DNA from: Acanthosepion pharaonis
Lineage: Eukaryota; Mollusca; Cephalopoda; Sepiida; Sepiidae
Assembly: GCA_903632075.3 (NCBI GenBank)
Contig: CAHIKZ030001784.1
Coordinates: 20,001-84,000, forward strand
Direction of reading: 5' to 3'
Length of the DNA stretch: 64,000 bases
Notes under the pieces: generated by a model
Told to the model about the DNA's origin: nothing
Database searches by the model: none
The model's input: the letters and a program-made list of their open reading frames with translations, nothing else
Program-made: the position numbers and the translations under genes
Part shown: positions 43,619 through 54,059 of the stretch, one piece after another
Layout: each line of letters starts with the position of its first letter
How positions within the stretch are numbered: the first letter of the stretch is position 1

Positions 43619-43855
43619 TACTCCCCCTCTCAATATCTCGCTCATTCTCTCATCATATTAAGAATAGAACATTTGATAATTAATGTGGTGCAATAGTACA
43701 GTTTAGTATAAGTTTAAAATTAAACAGCATCTACAGTAAATATAGCTTTACATATTGCCTCTGAGAGTAAAGGTCTGCCGAGTGGCTAAGAAATACTGGC
43801 TTTTGATGAAAACATTTAGGAATCAATGGACATAGCCCTCTCCCATCTTTTAATG
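43619..43855 (+). repeat. Segmental duplication, copy 1
   Basis: Highly similar to 44456-44684 in the same orientation: CTCAATATCTCGCTCA, TTGATAATTAATGTGGTGCA, ATAGTACAGTTTAGTATAAG, GTCTGCCGAGTGGC and TGATGAAAACATTTAGGAAT. Offset about 837 bp. Not coding in a recognisable way. Confidence 0.85.
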
Positions 43856-44034
43856 TTTATAATGCGATCAAGATAAAATCAGATACCTATACTAAGTTCT
43901 TGAAAAAGATGATTGTTGTGTGGCACAGGTCACAACCTTAAATGTATTAGGCTAAAGCGAATATTCATAGAAAACTATGCATCTTCAATTTCTGCACACA
44001 TTGCTAATGCTTACTCTCTATTTCTGTTGCAGTA

Positions 44035-44375
44035 TCACTCTCTGTCGGACTTACTCTCTTGTCTGTCGGACTTACTCTCTTACTCTCTGTCGGACTTACT
44101 CTCTTACTCTCTGTCTGACTTACTCTCTTACTCTCTGTCTGACTTCTCTCTCTTACTCTCTGTCTGACTCTCTTACTCTCTGTCTGACTTACTCTCTTCT
44201 CTGTCTGACTTACTCTCTTACTCTCTGTCTGACTTACTCTCTTACTCTCTGTCTGACTTACTCTCTTACTCTCTGTCTGACTTACTCTCTTACTCTCTGT
44301 CTGACTTACTCTCTTACTCTCTGTCTGACTTACTCTCTTACTCTCTGTCTGACTTACTCTCTTACTCTCTATCTC
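44035..44375. repeat. 24-bp CT-rich minisatellite, about 14 copies
   Basis: Unit CTGTCTGACTTACTCTCTTA plus CTCT; the first copies carry CTGTCGGACT. Both strands are open (TLCLTYSL; ESKRVSQT), which is purely a consequence of the 24-bp period. Confidence 0.95.
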
Positions 44376-44455
44376 TCTCAATCTCCTTTACTCTGTTACT
44401 CTCTTAGTCTCTGTTACTCTCTATCTCCCTTCCTCTCTGTCTTTCTCTTTCTCTG

Positions 44456-44684
44456 TTACTCCCCCTCTCAATATCTCGCTCACTCTCTCATCATATTTAG
44501 AATACATTTGATAATTAATGTGGTGCAATAGTACAGTTTAGTATAAGTTTTTTAAAAATAGCATCCACAGTAAATATAGCTTTACTTATTGCGTCTGAGA
44601 GTAAAGATCTGCCGAGTGACTAATAAATGCTGGCTTTTGATGAAAACATTTAGGAACCAATGGACATCGCCCTCTCCCACCTTT
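44456..44684 (+). repeat. Segmental duplication, copy 2
   Basis: See 43619-43855. Each copy is preceded by a CT-rich minisatellite, but the unit differs (32 bp versus 24 bp). Confidence 0.85.
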
Positions 44685-44829
44685 CGTCGAAAAAGATAAC
44701 TGAAATTCATTAGATAAACGTTAATTGGTATTCACTGATTGTCACTAAGATGTCTAATCACTGATGATTGATTTCATAATTATTAACTAAATAAACGGTG
44801 TTTCACAATTGTTGAAATAAAGCAGTCTT

Positions 44830-45180
44830 CTCAGATGAGGAGAGCTCGAGAAGCTGAGGGCCTTGATGTGGAAGAACCGTGGTTCCAGCAGGATGCTGCT
44901 GCTCCTCACATTACTAATGTTAACATGGCATAGCTCAGTGAGAACTTTGGGGTGCGTCTCATCAGCCGCAAAGCTAAAATCGAATGGGCACCTCATTCGC
45001 CTGACCTGAACCCCCCCCCCCCAAAAGATTTCTTCCACTGGGGGTTTCTAAAGGAGAACATCTTCCAGGGCAACCCTCGACTCATTGCTACATTGAAACT
45101 GGGCATCACTGAGATGATTGAAGCGATCACCCAGGAAGAATGTAAACGCGTTATCAACTTTGCTCTTCAAATGAGTCTCC
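44830..45180 (+). pseudogene. Tc1/mariner-type transposase, C-terminal half
   Basis: The plus frame reads EEPWFQQDAAAPHITNVNMA, a stop (TAG, 44931-44933), then LSENFGVRLISRKAKIEWAP and HSPDLN, a poly-proline artefact of a C-run (45010-45021), DFFHWGFLKENIF, and the helical tail TEMIEAITQEECKRVINFAL. QQD..APH and SPDLNP are the second and third catalytic blocks of the DDE/D domain of Tc1-class transposases. The N-terminal half is absent and the in-frame stop plus homopolymer expansion make it dead. It joins a LINE fragment at about 45190-45210. Confidence 0.8.
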
Positions 45181-45210
45181 GGCAATCGTGGGCTAACACA
45201 AACCAACAGG

Positions 45211-45519
45211 CTCAAGGTCTACCGAGCTGTTATACTTTCTGTACGGCTGGGAAACTTGAGTACTCTACCGAAGAGACATCCGCAAATTTAAATATTCCAT
45301 CAAATGAAACTTCGACAAATTCTACAGAACAGGATCACGGACAACAAACTTCTCCGCGCAAAAATGGAGAGTCTAAAAACAATTATGACTCGCCACCGAA
45401 ACCTCGATAGACTTGACACCTTGCCCAAATGCTACTCGGGACTCGCCTCTGGCAAGAGACCACGTGGAGTCCTACGTCATCTATTAAAGGATCAGCTTAA
45501 CACTTCCGCTGCTAACTAG
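45211..45519 (+). pseudogene. LINE C-terminal remnant (KVYRAV family)
   Basis: The frame reads LKVYRAVILSVRLGNLSTLP, KRHPQI, a stop, IFHQMKLRQILQNRITDNKL, LRAKMESLKTIMTRHRNLDR, then LPKCYSGLASGKRPRGV, and ends NTSAAN. This follows the KVYRAVVL.SLLYG.E.W, FH...LR.IL.I.WQD.I, LPK...YG.L..G.R..G order of a widespread non-LTR retrotransposon C-terminus downstream of the RT palm. One internal stop and loss of the YGCETW motif show decay. Confidence 0.75.
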
Positions 45520-47460
45520 GGAGATCTTTGTTTTTCTTATCTTGCTCCAGCTGGCTAAGTACGGAAACCTACGTTTTTTGCATACCGCTGGTATGAGTGT
45601 CCCGTTACGCCATCTATCGTCAAATCACAAAGGACAATGCTTCAAAAGATATCATGTGTATACCCATTACTAATCTGGTAAGTCATTCCCAGGTATATCC
45701 ATGAAAATGGAATGCTGTAAAACACACTGGTGCCAGTTTTCTGTGTAATAAAATATGTAGGTTGAAATTTGGCATTTTCTTTTAAAATGGCTGGCCGGAT
45801 GGGGGCAGCACTGGGCAAATGAGTAGCAGTGAAAGGGTTAAAAAGAATTTGCTGAGGACAAAAAAAATCTATCTGATCAATTGGAAGACGGAAGCTGCAA
45901 CAGAAACCAATTACAGAAGATCAGTCCAAGAAAAAGAAAATCCTTCGAAAACACCGATAGAAAATTAAAGACGAAGATAGCGCAAAATAAACCAGAGCGT
46001 TCCACTCCCTCAACCTTCTTACCACATCGTGCGGTGGCTGAGGACGTCTCTTCAGATCCAATATAGAACACATTTCACACACAAGGAAATGTTGATGATC
46101 ACTTCCAATGCTCGGCAACGAGTTCTGCCAACGACGACGATGATGAGCTTTTAATCATATGGTAAAAAATAATATGCAAAAAGGGAGTAATCTCCCTTGA
46201 TACACAGCACGTTTACGTCAATTCAATTTTTTTTTAATATTTTTTTTTTAATTCCGTGTTTTTTCTCTCTTTCTCTCTCTGTTTTCTTTCTCTCTTTTTT
46301 TCCTTTCTAAGGTTAATCGTCATCAATCCTCTCCAACCTGTTTCCCCACCAGGTTCTCGCTATTGTATTTCAACACAGTTTAATATCAACTGTCGGAGAA
46401 GACTTTAGGGGAATTAACTATGGCTTAGGTACTTTTAATTTTATTATTACTATAATCTTTTCGAATATCTTAGATTACTAAGATATATAAACTAACTTCC
46501 TTCTAACGTATAAAAGTATGTGGTTGAGACCTTGAGCCCAGGCAGAATTAAAGCTGAGGGCATGAACCTCATTTCCCTTACTCCCGAATCGCCAATGACC
46601 CCTGCATCTGTGGGTTTGTAAGAGTAGTTCCTTCGAGGTTTTTTTCTTGACCCTATTCAATATGACATAATTGGCGGAATTTGGTGCAATGGTTCTCGGG
46701 TCCATGGTCACGTCCTTAGTAAAGGCATAAATTTACTTTCCCTGCGTTCTGTCAGAGCTGTCGTCAAGCTAGGCCACAACAGAAAAGAGGGAGTTAGTGA
46801 ACATTATATAGCTGTTGCGTTTATTGTAACCCTTGCAATTCTATTGACGATATTTAGTGGGTCCAGGCCAAAGTATTAGGGATAGGTATATTGTTTTGCG
46901 CATAATGTTTCAAGTACGGAGATGAACTACATTGAAAAAATTAGTATTCAATACATTTGCCTTTTACCCAGGTTCTAACGTAAAGATAACGGGTCTGTTA
47001 GAGGCCAGGAACTATTACTTTATTTTTATTTATTTTGTTTAAATATTTTTTTAATTTTATTTTTAGTGCTAATTGTAATAACTAAATAGAGTTCTAATAA
47101 ATTCGTTAAGCTTTGGGCATTTTTTTTTTTACTTTTAAAAGTAGAGCCTGAAACTGTATATTGAATAGCAATCCTTACGAAGCGTCATAATTAAACGCGT
47201 TTCGTCTTTGTCCAATCATTACTAGCCGATGCGTAATTCATAATGTAAATTATGCAGTCTGTTTACTACGACATTTCCACTTCCCCTTCCTTTCCCACAC
47301 TGTGTTTTCATTCATAAATTTTCTTACTTGGTGGAGTGGGGCAGCGGTTAACCAACAAAAGTACAGGCGCCTCTTTCTTTTTCCTTCTTTAGGAAGGGCT
47401 TAATCGTAGAAAATGTCAAACGACAAATTACAAATTAGTTCTATCGTTTCACAATCTGTA
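45520..47460. other. No recognisable gene
   Basis: 45840-46060 contains an open stretch reading SPRKRKSFENTDRKLKTKIA that I do not recognise. The (CT)-rich patch at 46264-46312 and poly-T at 46227-46250 are simple sequence. The remainder shows no shared repeats. Confidence 0.35.
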
Positions 47461-47463
47461 TAT

Positions 47464-47717
47464 CATACTTATTATAAAACCCAAGTTGTGTGTGTGTGTG
47501 TCTTTACGTTTATATATTGGATCGGATTTCCTACATTTTTCTACCGATTTCAACAAAACTTCACAGGACTAAGTAAAATTACCTTGCGGTAGTTCTGACA
47601 GCGCCCAAAATTGGAAAAACATTGTTTTTGCACAAAATCAATTTGAAAACACGATAAAGAGGCATCATCACGAGAATGAAAGAGGGATAACTCATATCGA
47701 GTTATACTTATAAAACC

Positions 47718-47759
<42 letters not shown>

Positions 47760-47822
47760 TCGTTCGTTTATATATGGGATCGGATTTCCTACATTTTTCA
47801 ACCGATTTCAACAAAACTTCAC
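47464..47822 (+). repeat. Two direct copies of a (GT)n-headed repeat (47464-47569, 47698-47822)
   Basis: Both copies read TTATAAAACCCA, a (GT)n run, a TTTATATAT.GGATCGGATT block, TCCTACATTTTTC and ACCGATTTCAACAAAACTTC. The second has the longer GT tract (47720-47755). The family is widespread-looking but I do not assign it to a class. Confidence 0.8.
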
Positions 47823-48128
47823 TTTTTTTTGGCAAGTAGTGTTAGTCTTGGACTCTTTTTTCTTTATTTTTACATTCAGAATGCTTTAAAAATTCCATTT
47901 ACAAGACAATTGTTTATAATAAAATTCTATTCAATCGATAGACTCATAACAATTGAAAACAATGTTTTTGTTTGAGTTTGGGTTTGACCAATTCGTAAAA
48001 AAAAAATAATTAAGACATGCGTGTCCGTCAACCTTAAACAATAATCTTTGTCAATTTTATTTTTCAGTCTTTATGATGGTCGATACTTGATCTATCTCTT
48101 ACTGTTACATCCCCGGGCTCTACTGCTA

Positions 48129-48189
<61 letters not shown>
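48129..48189. repeat. (TA)n microsatellite
   Basis: TA tract of about 60 bp, preceded by CCCCGGGCTCTACTGCTAG, a CTAG-ended motif reminiscent of a Helitron 3' end but without a convincing hairpin. Confidence 0.9.
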
Positions 48190-48192
<3 letters not shown>

Positions 48193-48930
48193 ATAATACC
48201 ATGTCTTTTTGGGGACGTAGATAATTATACTTCACCACAGATTATTCTTCTTTTCATTTTTCTGGTGACAAAAATGGCTTAAATAGTGGATTGATTGACT
48301 GATATTTTCTCCACGGTTTAAAATTCAGATTTTTTGCTTCTTTTAGACTGGTTTCCACCTATGACCAACCTGTTTACTATTGACATTGGTAAATGCAACC
48401 GTCATTCATACTCCAACAGTTTCTTTTCTCACACTTACCTCCTGTATACTTCCTTCCCTGATAACTGCAATTTTAAAAACTTTAAATGCAGCGTTGATAT
48501 GTCCCGGAAAGGGATATATTTGAACGCAGTAGCTAAGTGGTTTTGGCTACTATAACCAAGTAGAATACGGTAGCAGTAATCGACTGGTACACGTCGTAGT
48601 CGCAGGTAAGTGTAGATCAATGGTATAGTCCAATGGGCGTCGTTATAGACTTAGCACTCAGACTAAGGCTCTTTGACTCACCTACACGTCCGTCGGTATT
48701 TATGACGGACACCAGCCAATTATATTCCAGTGAGGGGGAACACAGGTGTATGCATATTCCATTATATCAAACGTCAATCGCTATCTTCTATCTTCTTGAT
48801 TCCTGTTTATATTTCCTCCCTATATTCGGTCATTTCTCTCTCTTTCACTCCCTGCAGCGCCCTGCGTACCCAATGGTATTCCCGCCTTGCTTGGGGTGAA
48901 ATGATTAAAGTCTAAAAATCCTAGTCTTTC
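48190..48930. other. No recognisable feature
   Basis: Intergenic sequence, no motif recognised. Confidence 0.3.
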
Positions 48931-48934
48931 TTCC

Positions 48935-49625
48935 TTTTTTATGTGCCGTGTCTTTTCAGGACGTAAGCGATCATGGCTCTCTACATTCCCCTATCCCTTG
49001 TAGCTCTCAATAACTTTCGTTTCTCTGCCACCCCACCAGACCATGTTCTGTCATCCAAAGCCCGCCAGGTATGCCATGCGTTGCTTTCCTTTGTCTCTCT
49101 TTCTCCCTATTCAACCTGTGGGTATCAGATTCTCCAGACCCTCTTTTCTCATTACGTGTCCCAGAAACTTCAGCTACCTCTTCCTGGTATTAAGTATAAG
49201 CCTCCTCCTTGTTTGCATCCTCTCCAAGACCTCATCGTTGCTCATACGCTCGGTCCATGTTATTCTCAGCATCCTTCTGTAGAACAACATCTCCCTCGTC
49301 TCGAGTCTCTTCATCTTTGAGGAGACCGTCCAACTTTCCTGCTGTAAAAGAGGACAGATGTAACAGCTCTTTTCTTTGTCACCAAAGAAATCCTATTGTC
49401 CCCTCAATACTTAGCCCAGCTTTTGGAATGCGTCCTTGGCCATCCCAATATGTCTACGGACCTGTCTTGCACTGGCCGTCCTCTGTCAAAGCACTTCCCA
49501 GATATTTAAACTTCCGCACCTGCTTGATTTTAGTGTCACCGACCTGAAAATCGCATTTTGGGCTCATCCTTTTACTGATGACAATGCACTCTGTCTTCTT
49601 GTAGTTTAGATTTACTCTGCTAATT
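48935..49625 (-). pseudogene. LINE family L1, RT thumb to C-terminus
   Basis: The longest L1 copy here. The minus strand from 49625 reads RVNLNYKKTECIVISKRMSP, KCDFQVGDTKIKQVRKFKYL-type, then, after frame changes, GFL/KKRAVTS-like decay, and ends LLRATRDR, RAMIAYVLKRHGT at about 48960. In the family these follow the YADD catalytic block (the NL.Y.KTE..V.SK segment immediately downstream). Multiple shifts and stops; the middle is poorly preserved. The plus-strand frames over this interval are antisense artefacts. Confidence 0.7.
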
Positions 49626-49631
49626 AACCCC

Positions 49632-49790
49632 TAGCTAGTCTTTAAAATGGATGGATTCATGCCTTTCCGAAGGTTATTTTTGCGAATGTGAAGACAATTA
49701 ACTCGTCTGGATCTTGAACTCGGCTTGCAGATTCCATCGTCAGCGCCAATAACCGTTTCGTTATTCACGTGTTCAATGTAAAATGCGGAA
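49632..49790 (-). mobile_element. tRNA-derived SINE family C, copy 2
   Basis: Minus strand: CGGTTATTGGCGCTGACGAT (box A region), GCCGAGTTCAAGATCCAG (box B), then AATAACCTTCGGAAAGGCAT and a CTAGC block. It parallels 27945-28080. It directly abuts the L1 LINE remnant. Confidence 0.5.
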
Positions 49791-49837
49791 AGCCAAAATA
49801 ATATAACGTGTATAGTATCGTGTATATTAAAAAGAAT

Positions 49838-49857
49838 TTTTTTTTTTTTTTTTTTTG
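49838..49857. repeat. Poly-T run
   Basis: Homopolymer T of about 20 bp. Confidence 0.8.
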
Positions 49858-49937
49858 CGGTTTAAATTGAGTTTGCCGGTGAAATATTAAATACCGTAAA
49901 TCATTTGTTATACCGCAGTGAATATAACCAATGACTT

Positions 49938-50034
49938 TATTGACATTGTATCCAGCCTGGATTTAATTTGACATTGTATCCTGCCGGGATTTAATTTATT
50001 GACATTGTATTCCACCGGGATTTAATTTATTGCC
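49938..50034. repeat. Three-copy tandem repeat, about 31-36 bp
   Basis: TTGACATTGTATCCAGCC, TTGACATTGTATCCTGCC and TTGACATTGTATTCCACC, each followed by GGGATTTAATTTATTG or a variant (GGATTTAAT...). A small local expansion. Confidence 0.8.
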
Positions 50035-50091
50035 GGCGATTAAGTTTCCCTGTCCTTTCTGTTTTAATAGCTGAAAAAATTAACTTCATTA

Positions 50092-50425
50092 TACAAGGTG
50101 TCTCCCGAAATTGACATATTTTAAAATCTGAATATCTAAGTAGCTACATTTCCCAAGCAAACTAACTTAAATAGGCTTGATGTTGATCAATAAAGTTTTA
50201 TTGACCAAAATTCAAACAAGATATTAAAAGGGATATGGATTTCATAACCGATTTCACAAATGTTCAATATGCACACCACCTGTAAGACGATACACGTCAA
50301 GTCTGTAGTCCAGCCCCTACCAAACACGCTGTAGCATCTCTTGCATAACATTCTCAGGCGCCTCACTGATTCTCTGCTTAATTTCTCTCGGCTTGTAAAG
50401 AGAGGGGTACAGACTTGTCTGATTT
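50092..50425 (-). pseudogene. Tc1/mariner-type transposase C-terminal end
   Basis: The minus strand reads REIKQRISEAPENVMQEMLQ, then a frame change, then GLDYRLDVYRLTGGVHIEHL and a stop: the C-terminal helix and tail of an IS630/Tc1-class transposase found in many invertebrates. The outer end ACAAGGTGTCTCCCGAAATT (50092) is a plausible terminal inverted repeat; the opposite end is lost. The catalytic domain is not present. A 5S-tRNA SINE lies immediately beyond. Confidence 0.65.
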
Positions 50426-50570
50426 CTAATTTTGGGTCGTTATCCACTTCACCACCTGCAGCACCTGTTCTTCCTAAGCGGTCATCCATCTAGTTACTGA
50501 TCAAGCTCGACGTTGCTTAACTTCGGTGATCGTACGAGAACCGGTTTTTCAATGTGATTTGGCCGTAAGC
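50425..50570 (-). mobile_element. 5S rRNA-tRNA chimeric SINE, third locus
   Basis: Minus strand 50570 to 50458 is 5S-like: GCTTACGGCCAAATCACATT, CACCGAAGTTAAGCAACGTC, AACTAGATGGATGACCGCTT, ending CAGGTGCTGCAG. It continues directly into GTGGTGAAGTGGATAACGAC, a tRNA-like box A. Box B is not clear. The direct fusion repeats the organisation at 6.6 kb. Confidence 0.65.
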
Positions 50571-50574
50571 CTGT

Positions 50575-51000
50575 TACAGGTGGTGAAAAATGGGTTTTGC
50601 ATGCCGGCAGGAACGAAAAAGACAATGGTTATCACAAACTGTGAAAGAAAACCATAGCATCCACAAAGATCTTTGCTTTTCCGCTAGTGGAATATGGAAG
50701 ATGTCGTCCATTCTGGTTCCCTAGAGCAGGGAAGGACCATCACTGCATACGCTTATTTCTAGCAACTTGATCGGGTAAACGATGTATGACGCTGAAAGTT
50801 TCCTGCTTTGGTAAATCAATACAAGAATACACCGTAACAATGGCCTCTCCAAAATAAGTTCTTTATCAGATTTTCATTTGTTTTAAGAGGCAGAACATTG
50901 GGAAAGAAAGAAGAAATTGGAAACAGTCTTCAAATAAATTTTTAACGGAGATTTCTTTCATTCGAGCATTCGCCTTCCCCTTCTTCAGCACTAATTGACG
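50575..51000. other. No recognisable feature
   Basis: Intergenic; nothing recognised. Confidence 0.3.
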
Positions 51001-51009
51001 ATGATTCAT

Positions 51010-52190
51010 TCATTTTATAAAGTTAGTGCATTTTGCGCCACTGTTGTCACCGCTCCCTTCCATCTCAGAGTTGTGATTCATGGTCATATGCAAGGCAGAA
51101 TAGTAATATCGCTTGCCGGTTTCTTTTTCTCTGGGGGATGTTGATGTTACCACGTCTCTTCTCTCACAAGGTGGATTTGTTTGTGAAGATATCTTCTTCT
51201 AACCTTTGTCTAAAGAGGCAGGACCTACAAAGGCAGCAAGTAGTTTTGAATTCAGAGTCTTCTTCATCTAGACTGGTTGCCTCCCAAGACTATAGGACAT
51301 GGATGCGTTCTGCTATTTTACCCTTAGCTGGTTGGAGAAAAGGTGGATTTATACGTTTCCAAAGAGCACACACATATATATATATATATATATAAGTCAT
51401 TTCTGACTTAATGATTTACTTGTTTAAAATACTTTGGACCAACAATAATAAAAATTTTAAAAGAAGGTCAACTTGTCAGTATTGCACACTGTAGAAAAAA
51501 TCCTTCATTTATTTAGTTAGCGTATTTTGCGCCATTGTGGCTACCACTCCCCTCCATCTCACAGTTGTAATTCATGGTCATATTCAAGGCAGACTAGTGC
51601 AATCGATTGCTGGTTCTTTTTTGCACCAGGCATGTTGAGGTTACCCTGTCCCTTCTTTCAGAGGCAAAGACCTACAAAGCAGCAGGTGGTTTAAATTCAG
51701 TTTCCCTTCTCTGAGACTGGCAATGTCAATGGTACATAAGAAGGCCCTGTTCTTCCCTGACTACTAAGAAGATCCAAAGGAATACAGGACATTACATTCA
51801 TGGATGGCTTGCCAGCAGCTATTATTTGAACGTCATTTCTCACTTAATGATTTACCTGTTTAAAATACCTTGGACCAACAATAATAAAAATTTTAAACTT
51901 GTCAGTATTTCATGCTGCACAAAAAAGTTCCTTTATTTATTTAGTTAGCATATTTTGCACCACTGTGGTCACCACTCCACTCCATTTCACAGTTGTGATT
52001 CATGGTCATATTCAAGGCAGAATAGTACTATGGCTTGCCAGTTCCTTTTGCACCGTGGATGTTACTCTGTCCCTCTTCTTGCAAGGTGGATTTACTTTTG
52101 AAGTTACCTTTTTCTACCCTTTGGCTAAAGAGGCAATACCTAAAAGGCAGCAGGCGGTTTGAATTCAAAATTTTATTTATCTTCGACTGA
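51010..52190. repeat. Tandem triplication, about 430-480 bp period
   Basis: Three diverged direct copies start at about 51020, 51515 and 51945: GCATTTTGCGCCAC, CCATCTCA, AGTTGTGATTCATGGTCATA, CAAGGCAGAATAGTA, TTGCCGGTTTCTTTT, CAAGGTGGATTTGTTTGTGA and GCAGCAAGTAGTTTTGAATT. Connecting DNA ATGATTTACTTGTTTAAAAT, GGACCAACAATAATAAAAAT precedes copies 2 and 3. A short TA tract (51373-51393) lies between copies 1 and 2. The family is unknown and no stable reading frame is shared. Confidence 0.85.
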
Positions 52191-52253
52191 TTGCCAAGCA
52201 AACGCTATAATTCCCAGTCTATATTTCTCCATAGGTTTCAAGAGATGGATATA

Positions 52254-52396
52254 CAGTTTAACCCGGATATAAGAAAGTTGTCGGGATCGGAGAAGTCCAG
52301 GTTTGGTCTATTATATATACATTAACACAGGCTCTAATTTGGGACCAGAGAAAATCTCTCTTATATCCGGGTTTCTCTTATATCCGGGTTACACTG
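52254..52396. mobile_element. Pogo/Tigger-like MITE
   Basis: Left terminus CAGTTTAACCCGGATATAAG and right terminus CTTATATCCGGGTTACACTG are inverted repeats (1 mismatch in 20), starting CAGT and flanked by TA (52252-52253, 52397-52398), as in pogo/Tigger elements. The right terminus is internally duplicated (CTTATATCCGGGTT occurs twice). 143 bp, non-coding. Confidence 0.8.
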
Positions 52397-52399
52397 TAT

Positions 52400-52492
52400 T
52401 ACCTTTTCCAGGCGAAAAATGAATGCAATGCACTCGACTAAAATTCGAACTCTCCTCTCCGATTCCCTTATCCGAGCCACTGTCAAATTACT
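52400..52492 (-). mobile_element. tRNA-derived SINE fragment (family of the 6.6-kb tRNA part)
   Basis: Minus strand: CAGTGGCTCGGATAAGGGAA (box A-like), GGAGAGTTCGAATTTTAG (box B), then GTGCATTGCATTCATTTTTC. The last two blocks match the region after box B in the 6.54-6.62 kb unit. Confidence 0.55.
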
Positions 52493-52494
52493 GA

Positions 52495-53525
52495 AGACAT
52501 TTTTAATAAATAATATTTAAATAAATTTAACCTAAATTTAATTTATATCCTTTCTTGGAAAACGTAATGACATTCTGAACACCGTAAAACGTTTTTACGT
52601 ATCTACAGGTCCGTGTATAAATATCTTTACTTTTCTTTTTCGTTTGTATTCTTCGTTCAAATAATCCGCCATTGCACTGTGGCCAGGCATCGCCAATGCA
52701 AGGGAGATAAGTAGTTATATGACTTGGATTAGTTGTTAAAGTTATGGACGAAGCTGTACAAATACATTTGTTGAGGGATTATATACTAAAATATCTTCTT
52801 TTTTTTTTTTGTTTTCATTTTTGTTTGCTTCGTAGACATTTGTTTATGTTCTTTTTATTTATTCGCTTTGTTGAATTTTAGTTGCGAGCATTGTCATTTG
52901 GAATTATCTCCCCTTTCTTCCCTCTTCTCGCGGATTGACTATTTTATGCCGCCTAACAGTTTTGTGACGTTCGTTTTCGGTTGTTGTTTTCCCCACTGCC
53001 ACAAGTGTTGCGTCCCGCCTACTCCTTTTTCAGTTTTTTTGTTTTTCGCTCGCTTTGTTTCCTTCCCTTTCTCCTTGAACTTTTAGTCCTTTCAACTAAC
53101 AAACCAACGACAATTTTACCCAACACGAAGTTTCACAGGAACTTAACCCTTGAGGTCGTGCCATAAGGTCGTTTTCTATACAAGAGCAGAGGGGAAAGCG
53201 GTTGGTATAAAAACTCGAATTTCCTTTTTGCGTCACATAGATCAGTGGACGGCCTTAGAGTTTCTTTATTCTTTTGCTTTTATAACGTTGTTTTCGTATC
53301 GTTTGTTCTTTCCTCAAGACGTATTGATAGCAAGGAAACGAGCCACAGCTACAAAGAAAGATCCAGCGGCAGTCGACGGCGGCTCGTTTTATTGTTTTCC
53401 ATCTACTTGATAAACATTAGTTCTTTACCTTCTCTCTTTCTGCCTTCCTTCCTTCTTTTTTTCCCCTATAGCTTCTCGAAACAGGCACAGCTTTCCCTCG
53501 TTCCTAGAGATTCAATTCAACAGCT
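52495..53525. other. No recognisable gene
   Basis: Several overlapping open stretches at 52868-53586 have a phenylalanine- and serine-rich, low-information composition and no motif. I do not call them. Confidence 0.35.
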
Positions 53526-53531
53526 GGATCG

Positions 53532-53740
53532 GCCAAGGTGCCTCAATGGGATATCGTCATTAGGAAGCTGCGTTTGGAGATCATAAGTAGTGAGTTCGAT
53601 CCTCATTAGTTATCTTTTAATTACGATTTTATGCCTAAACTGTCCATGAGATGGAGTATTGGTTAACGAGCTTATCTGCTTGACTATTATTACTGAGTAA
53701 TGACTTCGATTCACTACTCATTAATCGTCTCGGGTATGAC
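53532..53740 (+). mobile_element. Two tandem tRNA-derived SINE A copies
   Basis: 53532-53625: GCCAAGGTGCCTCAATGGGA (box A region) and GTGAGTTCGATCCTC (box B). 53640-53740: ATGGAGTATTGGTTAACGAG and a damaged box B TGACTTCGATTCAC. The second is more diverged. Confidence 0.6.
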
Positions 53741-53924
53741 GATAAACTACATCCGCGTCCTCGGTAAGACGATAAACTACATCCGGCAGCAAGGAGTTTT
53801 TGAGGAGCGTGGAACCACATTATAATCGCTGGTGTTCCCAGGTGCACCCTGACCCGGGGTGTTATCACCTATTAGGGTCTCAGGAATGGGCAAATATTTA
53901 ACTCCAAATTGACGGTCAAAACAC

Positions 53925-54025
53925 TATGAAAGTGTAAAAATAGGTTTTAATACTAACAATACATTTTTGAAAAAAATATTATCAACAATAAATTTTTTTG
54001 TCGGCATTAAATAACCTAATAAGCT

Positions 54026-54030
<5 letters not shown>
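53925..54030 (+). repeat. Dispersed A-rich repeat, left half, interrupted copy
   Basis: Matches 1-240 of the window (GAAAGTGTAAAAATAGGTTT, then GTCGGCATTAAATAACC). It stops at AAGCTTGAT where the LINE poly-T begins. The right half reappears at about 54867 as CCGTAAAACAAAACAAACCA. Confidence 0.8.

Positions 54031-54059
<29 letters not shown>

Noticed and set aside
43977..44531. 184-residue frame and its 125-residue antisense partner
   Set aside because: Product of the 24-bp repeat, divisible by three, in both directions.
44952..45410. Single 152-residue protein gene
   Set aside because: The frame joins a dead transposase tail to a LINE remnant read in the wrong frame.
48105..48130. Helitron 3' end at CTACTGCTAG
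   Set aside because: The CTAG is present but no clear upstream hairpin could be drawn, so no call was made.
49043..49547. Plus-strand open frames of 79-115 residues
   Set aside because: They are antisense to the LINE L1 coding remnant on the minus strand.
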